From: Collinsella aerofaciens
Lineage (GTDB): Bacteria > Actinomycetota > Coriobacteriia > Coriobacteriales > Coriobacteriaceae
DNA: 64,000 bases
Reading direction: 5' to 3'
Assembly (NCBI RefSeq): GCF_005844325.1
Contig: NZ_SPFY01000002.1
Coordinates: forward strand, 1-64,000
The notes under the pieces are model-generated. The model saw nothing but the letters and a program-made list of their open reading frames with translations. It made no database searches and had not been told where the DNA came from. Positions 16,939 to 26,127 of this stretch are shown piece after piece (position 1 is the stretch's first letter; each line of letters opens with the position of its first letter). The translations under genes and the position numbers were made by a program.

Positions 16939-17961
16939 ATGACGGCAAGCGACACGACCGCGACAATTAAAAAGGGGAATTCGGAGCCCAGTTTCGATAA
17001 AACGGCTCAGCGCATCCTCAATCTTTTCTTTGTGCTCAACAGCTCCCCCGAACCGCTGACGACCGAGCAGATCGTCTTGGATTCCGACCTGGGATATGGC
17101 TCGGGCAACATCGACTCGGATAAGCGCAAGTTTCGGCGCGATCGTGACAAACTGCTCGAGCGTGGCATCTTAATCAAGGAGGTTCGCCCCGCCGGCGCGC
17201 AGGAGACCGAGGAAAGCTCGTGGACAATCGACCGCGAGCACACGTTTGCTGCAGGCGGCCTCATTACCGCAGACGACGCCGATATCCTGCTCAACGCCAT
17301 CGACCAGACGCTAGCGGCCGGCTCATCCACCTTTACCGCACCGCTTGCCGATATTCGCTCCAAGATTGCCTATCTCACCGGTAGGACGACGGTGGACGAA
17401 ACACCGATTCGCCGCTCTCCCACCGTCGATGCGGTATGGAGCGCCTTTGCCGAGCGATGCGCGCTGCGATTTTTATATCAGAACGGACGCGGCGAGCAGA
17501 AAGAACGTACCGTCTGCGTCTACGGCATGTTCGAGCGCGAGGGCGTGGCGTACTTCTGCGGCCTCGACAATGTCACCGACAACATCAGGACATTCCGCTG
17601 CGACCGTATCGTTCGCGCTTGGCGTCCTTCGAAGGCCTACGTCATCCCCGCGGACTTCAATCTCAACGACTATCTGTTCTTTGAATTCGATTTCGCCGAC
17701 CGACCGCCCGTTGCAGCCACGTTCTCGTTCGCCCCTCAGACGCAGATCGATATGATCAACGGCCTCACGCGCGGGCGAGGTGAGCTCACACACACCGATG
17801 CGGGATGGATCTGGACCGTTGACGTGCGCGACCTTGAAGCCGCCGCCTCATTTTGCATGGCCCACGCCATGGACGGCATGAGGCCCATGGCCCCCAAATC
17901 GCTCAAGCAGGCGTGGAACCACCTCATAGAAAGGACGGTGCACGAGCATGCCCGTGCGTAA
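16939..17961 (+). CDS. WYL-domain transcriptional regulator, first of pair
   Basis: This 340-residue protein has an N-terminal winged helix-turn-helix-like part (about 20-75, with LTTEQIVLDSDLGY) and a WYL-type ligand-binding domain (about 155-245, with ALRFLYQNGRGE and YFCGLDNVTDNIRTFRCDRI), then a WCX-like C-terminus. The family binds DNA and senses ligands, often single-stranded nucleic acid or small molecules. GAGG precedes the ATG. Its 3' end overlaps the second WYL gene by 14 bases, an arrangement resembling PafB-PafC, which in mycobacteria control a DNA damage response; equivalence is inferred from layout only. Confidence 0.85.
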   Translation: MTASDTTATIKKGNSEPSFDKTAQRILNLFFVLNSSPEPLTTEQIVLDSDLGYGSGNIDSDKRKFRRDRDKLLERGILIKEVRPAGAQETEESSWTIDREHTFAAGGLITADDADILLNAIDQTLAAGSSTFTAPLADIRSKIAYLTGRTTVDETPIRRSPTVDAVWSAFAERCALRFLYQNGRGEQKERTVCVYGMFEREGVAYFCGLDNVTDNIRTFRCDRIVRAWRPSKAYVIPADFNLNDYLFFEFDFADRPPVAATFSFAPQTQIDMINGLTRGRGELTHTDAGWIWTVDVRDLEAAASFCMAHAMDGMRPMAPKSLKQAWNHLIERTVHEHARA

Positions 17962-18865
17962 ACTCACCAGCGAGCAGAGACTCTCGCGCGCCATCGACAT
18001 CATGGAGGCCCTCTACGCCGCCGGCGATGGCGGCATGACACGAACCGAGATTTGCAGTCGCTTTGACATCACGGGGGCGTCGCTCGACGAGATTCTCGAG
18101 ATCGTCTCGACGCTCGCGGACCGAGAATCGGGCGCGCGCATCATCTGCGAATGCCGCGGCGAGCGCGTGGCCCTCACTGGTGACGCCGGGCGCGTGCTAC
18201 CGTTGCGCCTGAGTGCCGCCGAGGGCGCCGTGCTCAACCATGAACTTGAATCGTTGGGGATCGAGCCGCAGACGGCAGCTCGGATTCGACATGCCCTTCT
18301 GCCCGAAGAGCTCGGCTATAACCAGCGCGTCTTTGACACCGTCAACCACGGGTCGCACTGGCAGCAGCTGAGCTGCGCCATTCAGGACGGTGTTCGTTGC
18401 CGCATCTCGTATCGCTCGATGGACGATGCGCGGCCACGCGAGCGTCTGGTCGACCCCTTGCGCATTACGGCAAACGGCGACCAAACATACCTGATTGCCT
18501 GGGACATCGCGATCGATGAGCAGCGCACCTATCGCATGGATAAAATCGAGGGACTCACCTTGACGGAAGACTCCGTCGTGCCTCACACACCGGGCGTCGC
18601 ATCCCTCCACGATTCCCTTGCCCGGACGCAGCGTAGCGCAAAGCTCTTGATGCCATTCGATATGGCGGAGCATCTGGACTGGGCCGGCATCACCCTAATC
18701 GAGCGCAGCGGGGCAGACATGGCAACGGTAACCGTGCATTACGGCTCCGAGCGTTGGCTACTGAGCCAGGTAATCGCAGCGGGCGGAGCCATCCGCATCT
18801 TGGATGACCCCGCCCTGTCAAAGCGTCTGTGCGATATGGCAAAAACCCTCGTCTGTCCGCTTTAG
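17948..18865 (+). CDS. WYL-domain transcriptional regulator, second of pair
   Basis: This 305-residue protein has an N-terminal helix-turn-helix (about 5-70, GGMTRTEICSRFDITGASLDEI), a WYL domain (about 140-215; RCRISYRSMDDARPRERLVDPL and TYLIAWDIAIDEQRTYRMDKIEG) and a C-terminal WCX-like region. It is translationally coupled to the first WYL gene. Its 3' end overlaps the convergent DinG-like helicase gene by four bases. By analogy with PafBC the two may form a heterodimer; the target genes are unknown. Confidence 0.85.
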   Translation: MPVRKLTSEQRLSRAIDIMEALYAAGDGGMTRTEICSRFDITGASLDEILEIVSTLADRESGARIICECRGERVALTGDAGRVLPLRLSAAEGAVLNHELESLGIEPQTAARIRHALLPEELGYNQRVFDTVNHGSHWQQLSCAIQDGVRCRISYRSMDDARPRERLVDPLRITANGDQTYLIAWDIAIDEQRTYRMDKIEGLTLTEDSVVPHTPGVASLHDSLARTQRSAKLLMPFDMAEHLDWAGITLIERSGADMATVTVHYGSERWLLSQVIAAGGAIRILDDPALSKRLCDMAKTLVCPL

Positions 18866-21756
18866 CGCCGCCGCTCGTGACGTGCGCGCCACAGTTGCAG
18901 ATAGTGACCGATCTGCGCCGATTCGATGCGCTGGTAGGAGCTCGTGGGCAGCGACGTTAAGAACTTCTTTCCGTAGCCCTTCGTCACCAGGCGCGGGTCG
19001 GCCAGAATCAGCACGCCGCAATCGGTCGACGAGCGGATAAGGCGGCCGGCCGCCTGCTTAACCTCGAGCACCGCCTCGGGCAGCGAATAGCGCGCCCAAG
19101 CGCGGTCTTCGCGCAGGTTGCGCTCGCACGAGAGCGGGTCCGTGGGGCTCGAGAACGGCAGCTTGGGAATGATGACGCAACGCAGCGTCTCGCCGCTGGC
19201 GTCAAACCCCTCCCAGAAGGCCTTAAGCGCAAAAAGCGACGAGGTCGGCTCGTTGATAAACCGGTCGCGCAGGCGACGAGGAGATGAGTTGCGCTGCTGG
19301 CAGTCGAGCTCCAGACCCGCACGGGCCATCTTGGGCTCAACGCGGGCGTACAGGTCTTCCATGTCGTGCCGATTGGTGAACAGTGTGAGCACCGATCCGC
19401 CCATGGCAAGATGGGCGTCGACCAGCACGCGCTCGAGCGCCGTAAGATAGCTCTCGCGATCGCGCGGATCGGGGATATCGCCCGCAACGACTACAGCCAT
19501 GTTCGAATCGAAGTCGTAGCTCGAGTCCAAGTGCAGCGATGAGGATGTTGAAGCACCGATGCGATCGAGGCCGACCGCATGGTTAAAGTGTTCAAAGCTT
19601 TTGGACACCGTCATAGTCGCCGAGGCAAAGATAGCCGTGTGAACCTCGGGCAGCCACTCGGTTGCCAAGGCCTCGCCAATGTCGATGCGCTCTGCGGTCA
19701 TCGACTCTCCGCCGGCACGCAGCCTGCGATTGACCTGCAGCGAATACACGTAGTGTTCATCGGTGCCATCAATGATGAGTTTGAGGTTCTCGACCAGCTC
19801 GTGCAGGCGACGCGAGATATCACCCAGGTCAACAACAACCTCGGGCTTGTCGGCGGCGACGGCTTGCACCAGCGCGTCGACGCTCTTGTCAGCCTGTTCC
19901 AATGCGTCGATGCCAGTGTAGGCCGACTGTAAGAAATCATGCCAGTCGTCAGATTCGCGCAGTTCGGGGCCAATCCATAGATTGGCATTGTCATAACCCC
20001 CACGGGCACGGCGGCCGAGCTCGCGAACGCCATCGAACACGTCGGCGATTGCCATGCTCGCGCGCGCAACCGTCGACGTCGCCTTGGCAGTAAGGCCCAG
20101 ATAGAGCGTAGAGCCCTCGGAGGTTGCCAAATCACGGGAAACCTGGCTTAGCGCGCCGGTGCTCGAGCCACCCAGGCGCTCAAACAGAACGCGTGACTCG
20201 TCCGCCGACACCACGCGCGCCCACTGGCGGCGCGCCTCGCGCTCGATGGAATGGGCCTCGTCGATTACCCAATGACGAATCGGAGGCAAAATCCTGCCCT
20301 CGGCCGCAACGTTGCGGAACAGCAGGGAATGGTTGGTGACCACCACATCGGCATGCGCCGCACGACGGCGAGCGCCGTGGACCAAACATTTATCAGGGAA
20401 AAACGGGCAGAGGCGACGAGCACACTCGCGCGAGGCCGTCGTAAAGTCGGGGCGGTTGACGCTGCGCCACCGAATGCCAAGTGAGTCGAGGTCGCCATCG
20501 GCTGATTGGCAGACGTACGCCATAATGACCGCGACCGCCGTGAGCGTGTCCGCCGGATCGCGCTTGGTGGTAATCTCGGCCTGGCCGCGGCTCATGCGCT
20601 CAAGCTTGCGCAGGCACGGATAGTGGTCATACCCCTTGAGAGCGCAAAATGACAGACCACCGTCCAGTTGCTCGGCAAGTTTTGGCAGCTCATGGTACAT
20701 GAGCTGGTCGGCGAGATTGTTCGATTTGGTCGCAATACCAACCGTGATGTTGTTACGGCGTGCTGCCTCGGCAAAAGGCACCAGATAGGCCATCGATTTG
20801 CCGACGCCCGTGCCCGCCTCAATTACACGATGAGTGCCCGTGACCAGCGCATCGCGGACCTCGAGCGCCATCGCAATCTGCTCATCACGCGGCTCGTAGG
20901 TGGGGTACATGCGATTGACCAGGCCACCTGGCGCATAGTCTGCCTCAATCTCCTCACGACTCGGCATCTTGAGGACCGGCAGTTCGTCGGCGTCCACCCG
21001 ATCGTCGGCGCGATCGGCCTTGAGAACGTCAGCACGAGCGGCGCTGAGAGAGAAGATAGAACCAGGGTTCTGCCCTGCCAAGAATGAGAAGATAGGACGA
21101 TAGGACCAAGGCACATCCGGATGCATGTCGGCTAGGCGCGCCATGAGGCCCTGGGGCAAGTCGGTGAGCGCCACGAGCAACACGCGCCATACGCCACACA
21201 GGGCGTCGACGTCGGCATTGGCACGGTGTGATACCGAGTCACAGCCAAACAGATCAGCCATAAAAGACAGCTTGTGCGAGGCCAGGCGCGGAAGCGCGAT
21301 TCGCGACAGCGCCAGCGAATCGATCCAAATATCGCTCACGTTGACGCCGCCTTTGACCGACTCGATAAACGAGCGGTCGAACGTGGCGTTATGTGCGATC
21401 ACCGGGCAACCACCGACAAAATCGGCGAGAGCGGCGACGGCCTCAACGGCCGACGGGGCATCTGCCACATCGGCATTTGTAATGCTCGTGAGCTCGGTAA
21501 TCTCGGCGGGAATCAGCTGCTTGGGATGCACGAAGGTATCGAAACGGTCGACGATCTCGCGGCCCGAAAGACGGGCCGCCGAGATCTCGATCAGTTCATT
21601 GTCCTGCACCGAAAGACCTGTGGTCTCGGTATCGAGGACAATCACATCTTCCTCGATAAGACCAAAGGACTGCGTTTTGGCGCGTTCGGCAAGCGTGGCA
21701 TAGGAGTCGATGACAAACTGCGGCGTTCCTGACGAAACCGCGTCCTCGATTAGCAT
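18862..21756 (-). CDS. dinG: DinG-like helicase fused to DEDDh exonuclease
   Basis: This 964-residue protein joins an N-terminal DnaQ-like 3'-5' exonuclease (about 35-200: DTETTG, AHNATFD, HRANADVD, the DEDDh residues) to a DinG/XPD-type superfamily 2 helicase (Walker A GTGVGKS, DEAH box VIDEAHS). Cysteines at CALKGYDHYPC, CARRLCPFFPDKC lie where an iron-sulfur cluster would be placed. The fusion is known from Firmicutes and Actinobacteria. It likely acts in DNA repair, unwinding 5'-3' and degrading single strands. Its start overlaps the ddl stop by seven bases, so it is read from the ddl promoter. Confidence 0.9.
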   Translation of the reverse strand: MLIEDAVSSGTPQFVIDSYATLAERAKTQSFGLIEEDVIVLDTETTGLSVQDNELIEISAARLSGREIVDRFDTFVHPKQLIPAEITELTSITNADVADAPSAVEAVAALADFVGGCPVIAHNATFDRSFIESVKGGVNVSDIWIDSLALSRIALPRLASHKLSFMADLFGCDSVSHRANADVDALCGVWRVLLVALTDLPQGLMARLADMHPDVPWSYRPIFSFLAGQNPGSIFSLSAARADVLKADRADDRVDADELPVLKMPSREEIEADYAPGGLVNRMYPTYEPRDEQIAMALEVRDALVTGTHRVIEAGTGVGKSMAYLVPFAEAARRNNITVGIATKSNNLADQLMYHELPKLAEQLDGGLSFCALKGYDHYPCLRKLERMSRGQAEITTKRDPADTLTAVAVIMAYVCQSADGDLDSLGIRWRSVNRPDFTTASRECARRLCPFFPDKCLVHGARRRAAHADVVVTNHSLLFRNVAAEGRILPPIRHWVIDEAHSIEREARRQWARVVSADESRVLFERLGGSSTGALSQVSRDLATSEGSTLYLGLTAKATSTVARASMAIADVFDGVRELGRRARGGYDNANLWIGPELRESDDWHDFLQSAYTGIDALEQADKSVDALVQAVAADKPEVVVDLGDISRRLHELVENLKLIIDGTDEHYVYSLQVNRRLRAGGESMTAERIDIGEALATEWLPEVHTAIFASATMTVSKSFEHFNHAVGLDRIGASTSSSLHLDSSYDFDSNMAVVVAGDIPDPRDRESYLTALERVLVDAHLAMGGSVLTLFTNRHDMEDLYARVEPKMARAGLELDCQQRNSSPRRLRDRFINEPTSSLFALKAFWEGFDASGETLRCVIIPKLPFSSPTDPLSCERNLREDRAWARYSLPEAVLEVKQAAGRLIRSSTDCGVLILADPRLVTKGYGKKFLTSLPTSSYQRIESAQIGHYLQLWRARHERRR

Positions 21757-22715
21757 GCAATGCCCGCTCGACGAAGGCCCATACGGATCAGGCTGTCACA
21801 GACCTGCGGGAACGTCATGTCGTCTGTGTGGCGAATCTCATCCGGATACAGCGACGTATCGGTCATGCCGGGAATGGTGTTGGTCTCGAGGATGACGGGG
21901 CCGTCCTCGCTCACGATAAAATCGCTGCGCGAGATGCCCAGGCAACCGAGGGCCTTGTGAGCAGCACAGGCAAGCTCCTGAGCGCGAGCGTAATTCTCGG
22001 GTGAAATCTGCGCCGGAATACGATGGATGTCCGTAGGGTCGACATACTTCACGTCCAGATCGTAGAACTCACAGTCCTCGGGCTTGCGAATCTCGACAAT
22101 CGGCAGGGCGCGCACGTCGTCCTCGCCGTACACGCCGACGGTGATCTCGGTACCCTCGATGCACTTCTCGACCAGCACTTTGTCGCCGTACTCAAACGCC
22201 TTGGCAATTGCCGCGGGCAGCTCGGAGGGCTCATGGACCAGGGAAATGCCATAGCTGGAACCGTTGACGGCCGGCTTCACAAAGCTGCGCTCGCCACAAA
22301 CCTCGACGATATGATCGATATCGACTTCATCGCCCACCTCGAGCGCAAGGCCGGGGGCAATGGGAATGCCCGCCTTGGCGTACAGGAGCTTAGAGACCTC
22401 TTTGTCGGCACCGCAGGCGCTAGCAAGCACGCCCGAGGCCGTGTAGGGGATACCCAGGGTCTCCATGGCGCCCTGCATGGCACCATCCTCGCCGCCGGCA
22501 CCGTGCATGGCGATAAACGCCACGTCAAAGCCGCCGGTTGCCATGGTTACCATAAAGTCATCAGCGGCCGTATCGAGCAGCTCCACCGAGGTGTAGCCGG
22601 CTTCCTTCAGTGCCACCACAACGTTCTTTCCCGAATTGAGCGAGATCTCGCGCTCAGCGGAATGACCGCCCGCCAAGACCGCTACGTGCATGTTCTCTAG
22701 GCTTTTACCCGGCAT
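21750..22715 (-). CDS. ddl: D-alanine--D-alanine ligase
   Basis: Ddl makes the D-Ala-D-Ala dipeptide for peptidoglycan with ATP. The 321-residue protein shows the ATP-grasp pattern: N-terminal VAVLAGGHSAEREISLNSG, central FVKPAVNGSSYGISLVHEPSEL, EKCIEGTEITVGVYG and the metal/ATP site ISRSDFIV...ILETNTIPGMT. GAGGAGGAG precedes the ATG at 22715; an in-frame ATG at 22691 lacks one. It is the first gene of an operon with the DinG-like gene, divergent from rlmN. Confidence 0.94.
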   Translation of the reverse strand: MPGKSLENMHVAVLAGGHSAEREISLNSGKNVVVALKEAGYTSVELLDTAADDFMVTMATGGFDVAFIAMHGAGGEDGAMQGAMETLGIPYTASGVLASACGADKEVSKLLYAKAGIPIAPGLALEVGDEVDIDHIVEVCGERSFVKPAVNGSSYGISLVHEPSELPAAIAKAFEYGDKVLVEKCIEGTEITVGVYGEDDVRALPIVEIRKPEDCEFYDLDVKYVDPTDIHRIPAQISPENYARAQELACAAHKALGCLGISRSDFIVSEDGPVILETNTIPGMTDTSLYPDEIRHTDDMTFPQVCDSLIRMGLRRAGIAC

Positions 22716-22800
22716 GGGCAGACTCCTCCTCTATAATTTCTGCAGCTGATACCATATTGTAGCGATACCCTCTACGTTTCCCCAAAATCGAAAGGCTTCC

Positions 22801-23853
22801 ATGAATCCCAGGACTAAATCTCAGGACATTCGCGACTTGAGCCAAAACGATATTCGCGAGCTCGTGGCCGAACTTGGCCAGCCCGCGTTCCGCGCGAAGC
22901 AGCTCATTGAATGGGTCTTCGAGAAGAACGTTTGTTCGTTTGACGATATGACCAACATTCCCAAGGCTTTCCGCGAGCAGCTTAAAGAGGCTTTTGCCTT
23001 TGACACGCCCACTGAACTCACCAAGCAGGTTTCCAAAGATGGCTCGCGCAAGTATCTGCTCGAATACCACGACGGCGTTTCCGTCGAGACTGTCGGCATG
23101 CCCCGTCGTAACAAGCTTTCCGTCTGCGTTTCCACCCAGGCAGGCTGCGGCATGGGCTGTGCCTTTTGCGCTACCGGTCTCAACGGCCTCAAGCGCTCTC
23201 TGACCGCTCAAGAGATCGTCGACCAGGTACTTCATGTATCCAACGACTTTGGCGAGCGCGCCACGAGCGTTGTCTTCATGGGCCAGGGCGAGCCGTTTGC
23301 CAACTACGACGAGGTTCTCAAGGCGCTGCGAATCCTCAACGACCCCGATGGCATCGGTATCGGCGCTCGTCACCTCACCGTCTCTACCAGTGGCGTTATT
23401 CCCGGTATTCGCAAATTTGCCGACATCCCCGAGCAGTTCACGCTTGCTGTTTCACTGCATTCCGCCATCCAGTCGACGCGCAATAAGCTCATGCCCGGTG
23501 TTAAGAAGTACACGCTGCTTCGCCTTCACGAAGCGCTTCAGCTCTACACCGTGAAGACCGGCCGCCGTCCAACCTATGAGTATGCCATGATCGAAGGCGT
23601 CAACGATACGAATCCGGAAATGCAGGCGCTCTGCGACTTCTGCGAGGGAACGCTGTGCCACGTTAACCTCATTCAGCTTAACGACATCGAGGGTAGCCCG
23701 CTCAAGCCGTCGCCGATTCATAAGGTTGAGGATCTTCAGCGTCGCCTTGAGTCCCGTGGCATCGAGACAACGATTCGCAACTCCCGTGGTAACGATATTG
23801 ACGCCGCTTGCGGACAGCTGAAGCAGCGCTTCAAAGTTCAGAAGAACGCATAG
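22801..23853 (+). CDS. rlmN: dual-specificity 23S rRNA/tRNA adenine C2-methyltransferase
   Basis: RlmN is a radical SAM enzyme that methylates A2503 of 23S rRNA and A37 of some tRNAs. The 350-residue protein has the CxxxCxxC cluster motif (GCGMGCAFCATG, about 118-129), the N-terminal RAKQLIEWVF and a conserved C-terminal cysteine (DAACGQL) that carries the methyl group. It is on the plus strand, against the surrounding genes, and divergent from ddl. A strong terminator follows. Confidence 0.96.
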   Translation: MNPRTKSQDIRDLSQNDIRELVAELGQPAFRAKQLIEWVFEKNVCSFDDMTNIPKAFREQLKEAFAFDTPTELTKQVSKDGSRKYLLEYHDGVSVETVGMPRRNKLSVCVSTQAGCGMGCAFCATGLNGLKRSLTAQEIVDQVLHVSNDFGERATSVVFMGQGEPFANYDEVLKALRILNDPDGIGIGARHLTVSTSGVIPGIRKFADIPEQFTLAVSLHSAIQSTRNKLMPGVKKYTLLRLHEALQLYTVKTGRRPTYEYAMIEGVNDTNPEMQALCDFCEGTLCHVNLIQLNDIEGSPLKPSPIHKVEDLQRRLESRGIETTIRNSRGNDIDAACGQLKQRFKVQKNA

Positions 23854-23870
23854 GGGAGTCGCACCCAAAA

Positions 23871-23886
23871 CGTTTCATGTGAAACA
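23871..23886. other. near-parS site
   Basis: CGTTTCATGTGAAACA matches the parS consensus TGTTTCACGTGAAACA at 14 of 16 positions. It lies between rlmN and its terminator, about 2.2 kb from the perfect sites. Confidence 0.45.
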
Positions 23887-23891
23887 TCGAA

Positions 23892-23931
23892 CGACCCCGG
23901 TTGCAGGATATCCAACCGGGGTCGTTTCATT
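23892..23931 (+). terminator. terminator after rlmN
   Basis: A 12-bp stem (CGACCCCGGTTG / CCAACCGGGGTCG) is followed by TTTCATTT. Confidence 0.8.
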
Positions 23932-23988
23932 TATTGACCTTAATTTTGAATCAGCTGCTACTGGTCCCATTTTTACGGCCAAAATAAG

Positions 23989-24020
23989 GGGTCCTTGTCT
24001 CGTGAATCAGACAAGGACCC
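23989..24020 (-). terminator. terminator after parAB operon
   Basis: A perfect 12-bp stem (GGGTCCTTGTCT / AGACAAGGACCC) is followed on the minus strand by CTTATTTTGG. Confidence 0.75.
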
Positions 24021-24040
24021 ATCACAATATGCTAAGTAAT

Positions 24041-24056
24041 TATTAGGTACCTAATA
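24041..24056. repeat. TTAGGTACCTAA palindrome, copy 1
   Basis: The perfect palindrome TATTAGGTACCTAATA overlaps the stop codon of the small protein after parB. Its 12-bp core recurs at 27547-27558, so the two copies bracket the par-rsmG-jag block. Confidence 0.5.
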
Positions 24057-24305
24057 GCCTACATTTTCCCATTGGTTGCTGACCCAACCCTGATTAATCT
24101 TGGGATTCTTCGTTACCTGAGCAGTACGCATTGCAACATCTTCTGTCATAACATCCATTTTCTTCTTGGATGTATCGATAATATCTTGCGCACTACGAAG
24201 CAAACGACCTCGAAGTTCATCGTCTGTCGCGATCTTATAGCCAGCAAAGGCACCAGCCGCGACAGTCGTCGCCAATGCAATCGCAGTTAAAATTCTATTC
24301 CTCAT
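24051..24305 (-). CDS. small membrane-anchored protein after parB
   Basis: This 84-residue protein has an N-terminal hydrophobic helix (about 5-22, LTAIALATTVAAGAFAGYK) followed by an amphipathic helical stretch (DELRGRLLRSAQDIIDTSKKK), resembling small YtxH-like proteins. No function is known. AGGAGG lies five to six bases before the ATG at 24305, so the start overlaps the end of parB by 11 bases and it is coupled to the parAB operon. A terminator follows. Confidence 0.75.
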   Translation of the reverse strand: MRNRILTAIALATTVAAGAFAGYKIATDDELRGRLLRSAQDIIDTSKKKMDVMTEDVAMRTAQVTKNPKINQGWVSNQWENVGY

Positions 24306-25200
24306 CTTGGCCTCCTTGATCAAACTGAATCATTTCGCCAAGAATACGAGAGAGCTCTTCATCGTCTTTAAACTCAATCTCAATCTTATTCTTTCCACGC
24401 GAGCTCTTCACACGCACGTTGGTATTAAAAACCTGACGAAGCACGCGGGCTGCCTTTTTAAAAGACTGAGGGGTTGCAGGCCTCGGCGTCTTAGGTGTCT
24501 CTCCGGCAGAAAACAACGGAGCAAGATTTTCTGTCGCTCTTACGGAAAGGCCCTCTGCAACAACCTTCTCTGCAAGTCGAATTCGAGCATCCTCATAGGG
24601 AACTGCAAGAATCGCACGTGCATGACCAGCAGTAAGTTTACCCTCAAAAATCATCTGCTGAACTACTTCGGGGAGATCGAGAAGACGCAGTGAGTTTGTA
24701 ATTGCAGAGCGTGACTTGCTTACTGCCTTCGACAATGCCTCCTGGGTCATACCGCTGGCATCGATGAGCTGTCGATAGCCCTTAGCCTCTTCGACGGGAT
24801 TCAGATCTGAACGTTGAAGGTTTTCGATAAGAGCAAGAGCCAGCATCTCTTCATCATTTACCTCTTTAATGATGACTGGCAATTCTTCAAGGCCAGCAAG
24901 CTTTGACGCCTGGTAACGACGCTCACCAGCGATGATCTCATAGCCGTTTCCATGCTTGCGAACCAAAAGCGGCTGCAAAACGCCATGTTCTTGGATTGAC
25001 TCGCTCAACTCGCGAAGTTCAGTTTCGTTAAAGTGAATTCGCGGCTGATTAGGGTTGGGAACGATATCCTCAATAGGTAGTTTTGTTTCAGATGCAGCAT
25101 TAGAAGCCGATGCAGCCGAACCGCCGGTCTCATACTCGGCCTCTGAAACCAAAGCATTCAGTCCACGTCCCAATCCGCCACGTTTCTTTACACTAGGCAC
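24295..25200 (-). CDS. parB: chromosome partitioning protein ParB (CTPase, parS-binding)
   Basis: ParB loads at parS, slides as a CTP-dependent clamp and works with ParA and SMC in chromosome segregation. The 301-residue protein has an N-terminal ParA-contact region, GERRYQASKLAG (CTP-binding motif), a central helix-turn-helix (MTQEALSKAVSKSRSAITNSLRLL) and a C-terminal dimerisation part. It overlaps parA by eight bases. Codon use is clearly less GC-rich than in neighbours such as gyrB. Three perfect parS sites lie just upstream of parA. Confidence 0.96.
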   Translation of the reverse strand: MPSVKKRGGLGRGLNALVSEAEYETGGSAASASNAASETKLPIEDIVPNPNQPRIHFNETELRELSESIQEHGVLQPLLVRKHGNGYEIIAGERRYQASKLAGLEELPVIIKEVNDEEMLALALIENLQRSDLNPVEEAKGYRQLIDASGMTQEALSKAVSKSRSAITNSLRLLDLPEVVQQMIFEGKLTAGHARAILAVPYEDARIRLAEKVVAEGLSVRATENLAPLFSAGETPKTPRPATPQSFKKAARVLRQVFNTNVRVKSSRGKNKIEIEFKDDEELSRILGEMIQFDQGGQDEE

Positions 25201-25993
25201 GCTTGATCACCTCTTTTGCAAGGTTCATATATGCTTTTGCACCCTTATTTTGAGGTGCATAGGTAATTACTGGTTCTCCAAAAGACGGAGCTTCGGAGAT
25301 TTTAACCGTACGGGGGATTAGCGTCTTAAACGCCTTATCACCAAAGTACGATTGAACCTCCTCAACAACCTGATTCGATAGTGAAGTACGCGAGTCATAC
25401 ATGGTCATAAGCACACCATAGGTGTCTAAGCCCTTGTTCAGTCTTGATTTGACCATCTTCATTGACTCAAGCAGCTTCGTAACGCCCTCGAGTGCGTAAT
25501 ATTCGCACTGGATCGGAATCAAAACGCTGTCTGCTGCGGTCAAAGCGTTGATAGTAAGCAGGCCGAGCGAAGGAGGACAGTCAATGAAAATAAAATCGAA
25601 CTCGTCCTGAATCGGCTCAAGCAAATCTTTGAGGCGGGTTTCACGTGCAATTGCGCTTACGAGCTCAATTTCGGCGCCTGCAAGCTGAATTGTAGCTGGA
25701 ATTACGAATACCTTTTTGCAATTTGTATCAAGAACAAGCGATTCTGCCGGCACATCATTCAGCAATGCATCATAGATGCAGTGATCAAGGTCTTCTTTTT
25801 CAATTCCGAATCCACTGGTGCTGTTTCCCTGCGGATCAAAATCAACAATCAGTGTCTTACGACCCTGCTCACCCAGTGCTGCTGCAAGGTTTACAGCCGT
25901 CGTTGACTTACCGACGCCGCCTTTTTGATTGATGATTGCAATGATACGCGTGTCTTTTGCGCTCTTAGAACGCTTAACGTCGCGAAATCCCAC
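25193..25993 (-). CDS. parA: chromosome partitioning ATPase ParA (Soj)
   Basis: This 266-residue deviant Walker ATPase (KGGVGKSTT at about 24-32, DFDPQGNSTSG, FIDCPPSLGLL) binds DNA as an ATP dimer and moves ParB-bound origins. The start is GTG with AGGAGG upstream. It is AT-rich compared with the rest of the window; a sample line inside it is about 40 percent GC, against about 63 percent for one in gyrB. The parS cluster occupies the gap to rsmG. Confidence 0.96.
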   Translation of the reverse strand: MGFRDVKRSKSAKDTRIIAIINQKGGVGKSTTAVNLAAALGEQGRKTLIVDFDPQGNSTSGFGIEKEDLDHCIYDALLNDVPAESLVLDTNCKKVFVIPATIQLAGAEIELVSAIARETRLKDLLEPIQDEFDFIFIDCPPSLGLLTINALTAADSVLIPIQCEYYALEGVTKLLESMKMVKSRLNKGLDTYGVLMTMYDSRTSLSNQVVEEVQSYFGDKAFKTLIPRTVKISEAPSFGEPVITYAPQNKGAKAYMNLAKEVIKRA

Positions 25994-26032
25994 GGTCCCT
26001 CCTGGTGTGTATTAAAGCTGTCAAACGGAGGA

Positions 26033-26048
26033 TGTTTCACGTGAAACA
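26033..26048. other. parS site 1
   Basis: Perfect TGTTTCACGTGAAACA, the bacterial consensus bound by ParB. It is the first of three at exact 39-bp spacing. Confidence 0.95.
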
Positions 26049-26071
26049 TTCCGAATCGATAGCAACTGCTA

Positions 26072-26087
26072 TGTTTCACGTGAAACA
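26072..26087. other. parS site 2
   Basis: Perfect TGTTTCACGTGAAACA, 39 bp from sites 1 and 3. Confidence 0.95.
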
Positions 26088-26110
26088 CTGCAAGCTGTTA
26101 GTAACCATTA

Positions 26111-26126
26111 TGTTTCACGTGAAACA
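26111..26126. other. parS site 3
   Basis: Perfect TGTTTCACGTGAAACA, ending one base before the rsmG stop codon. Confidence 0.95.
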
Positions 26127-26127
26127 T

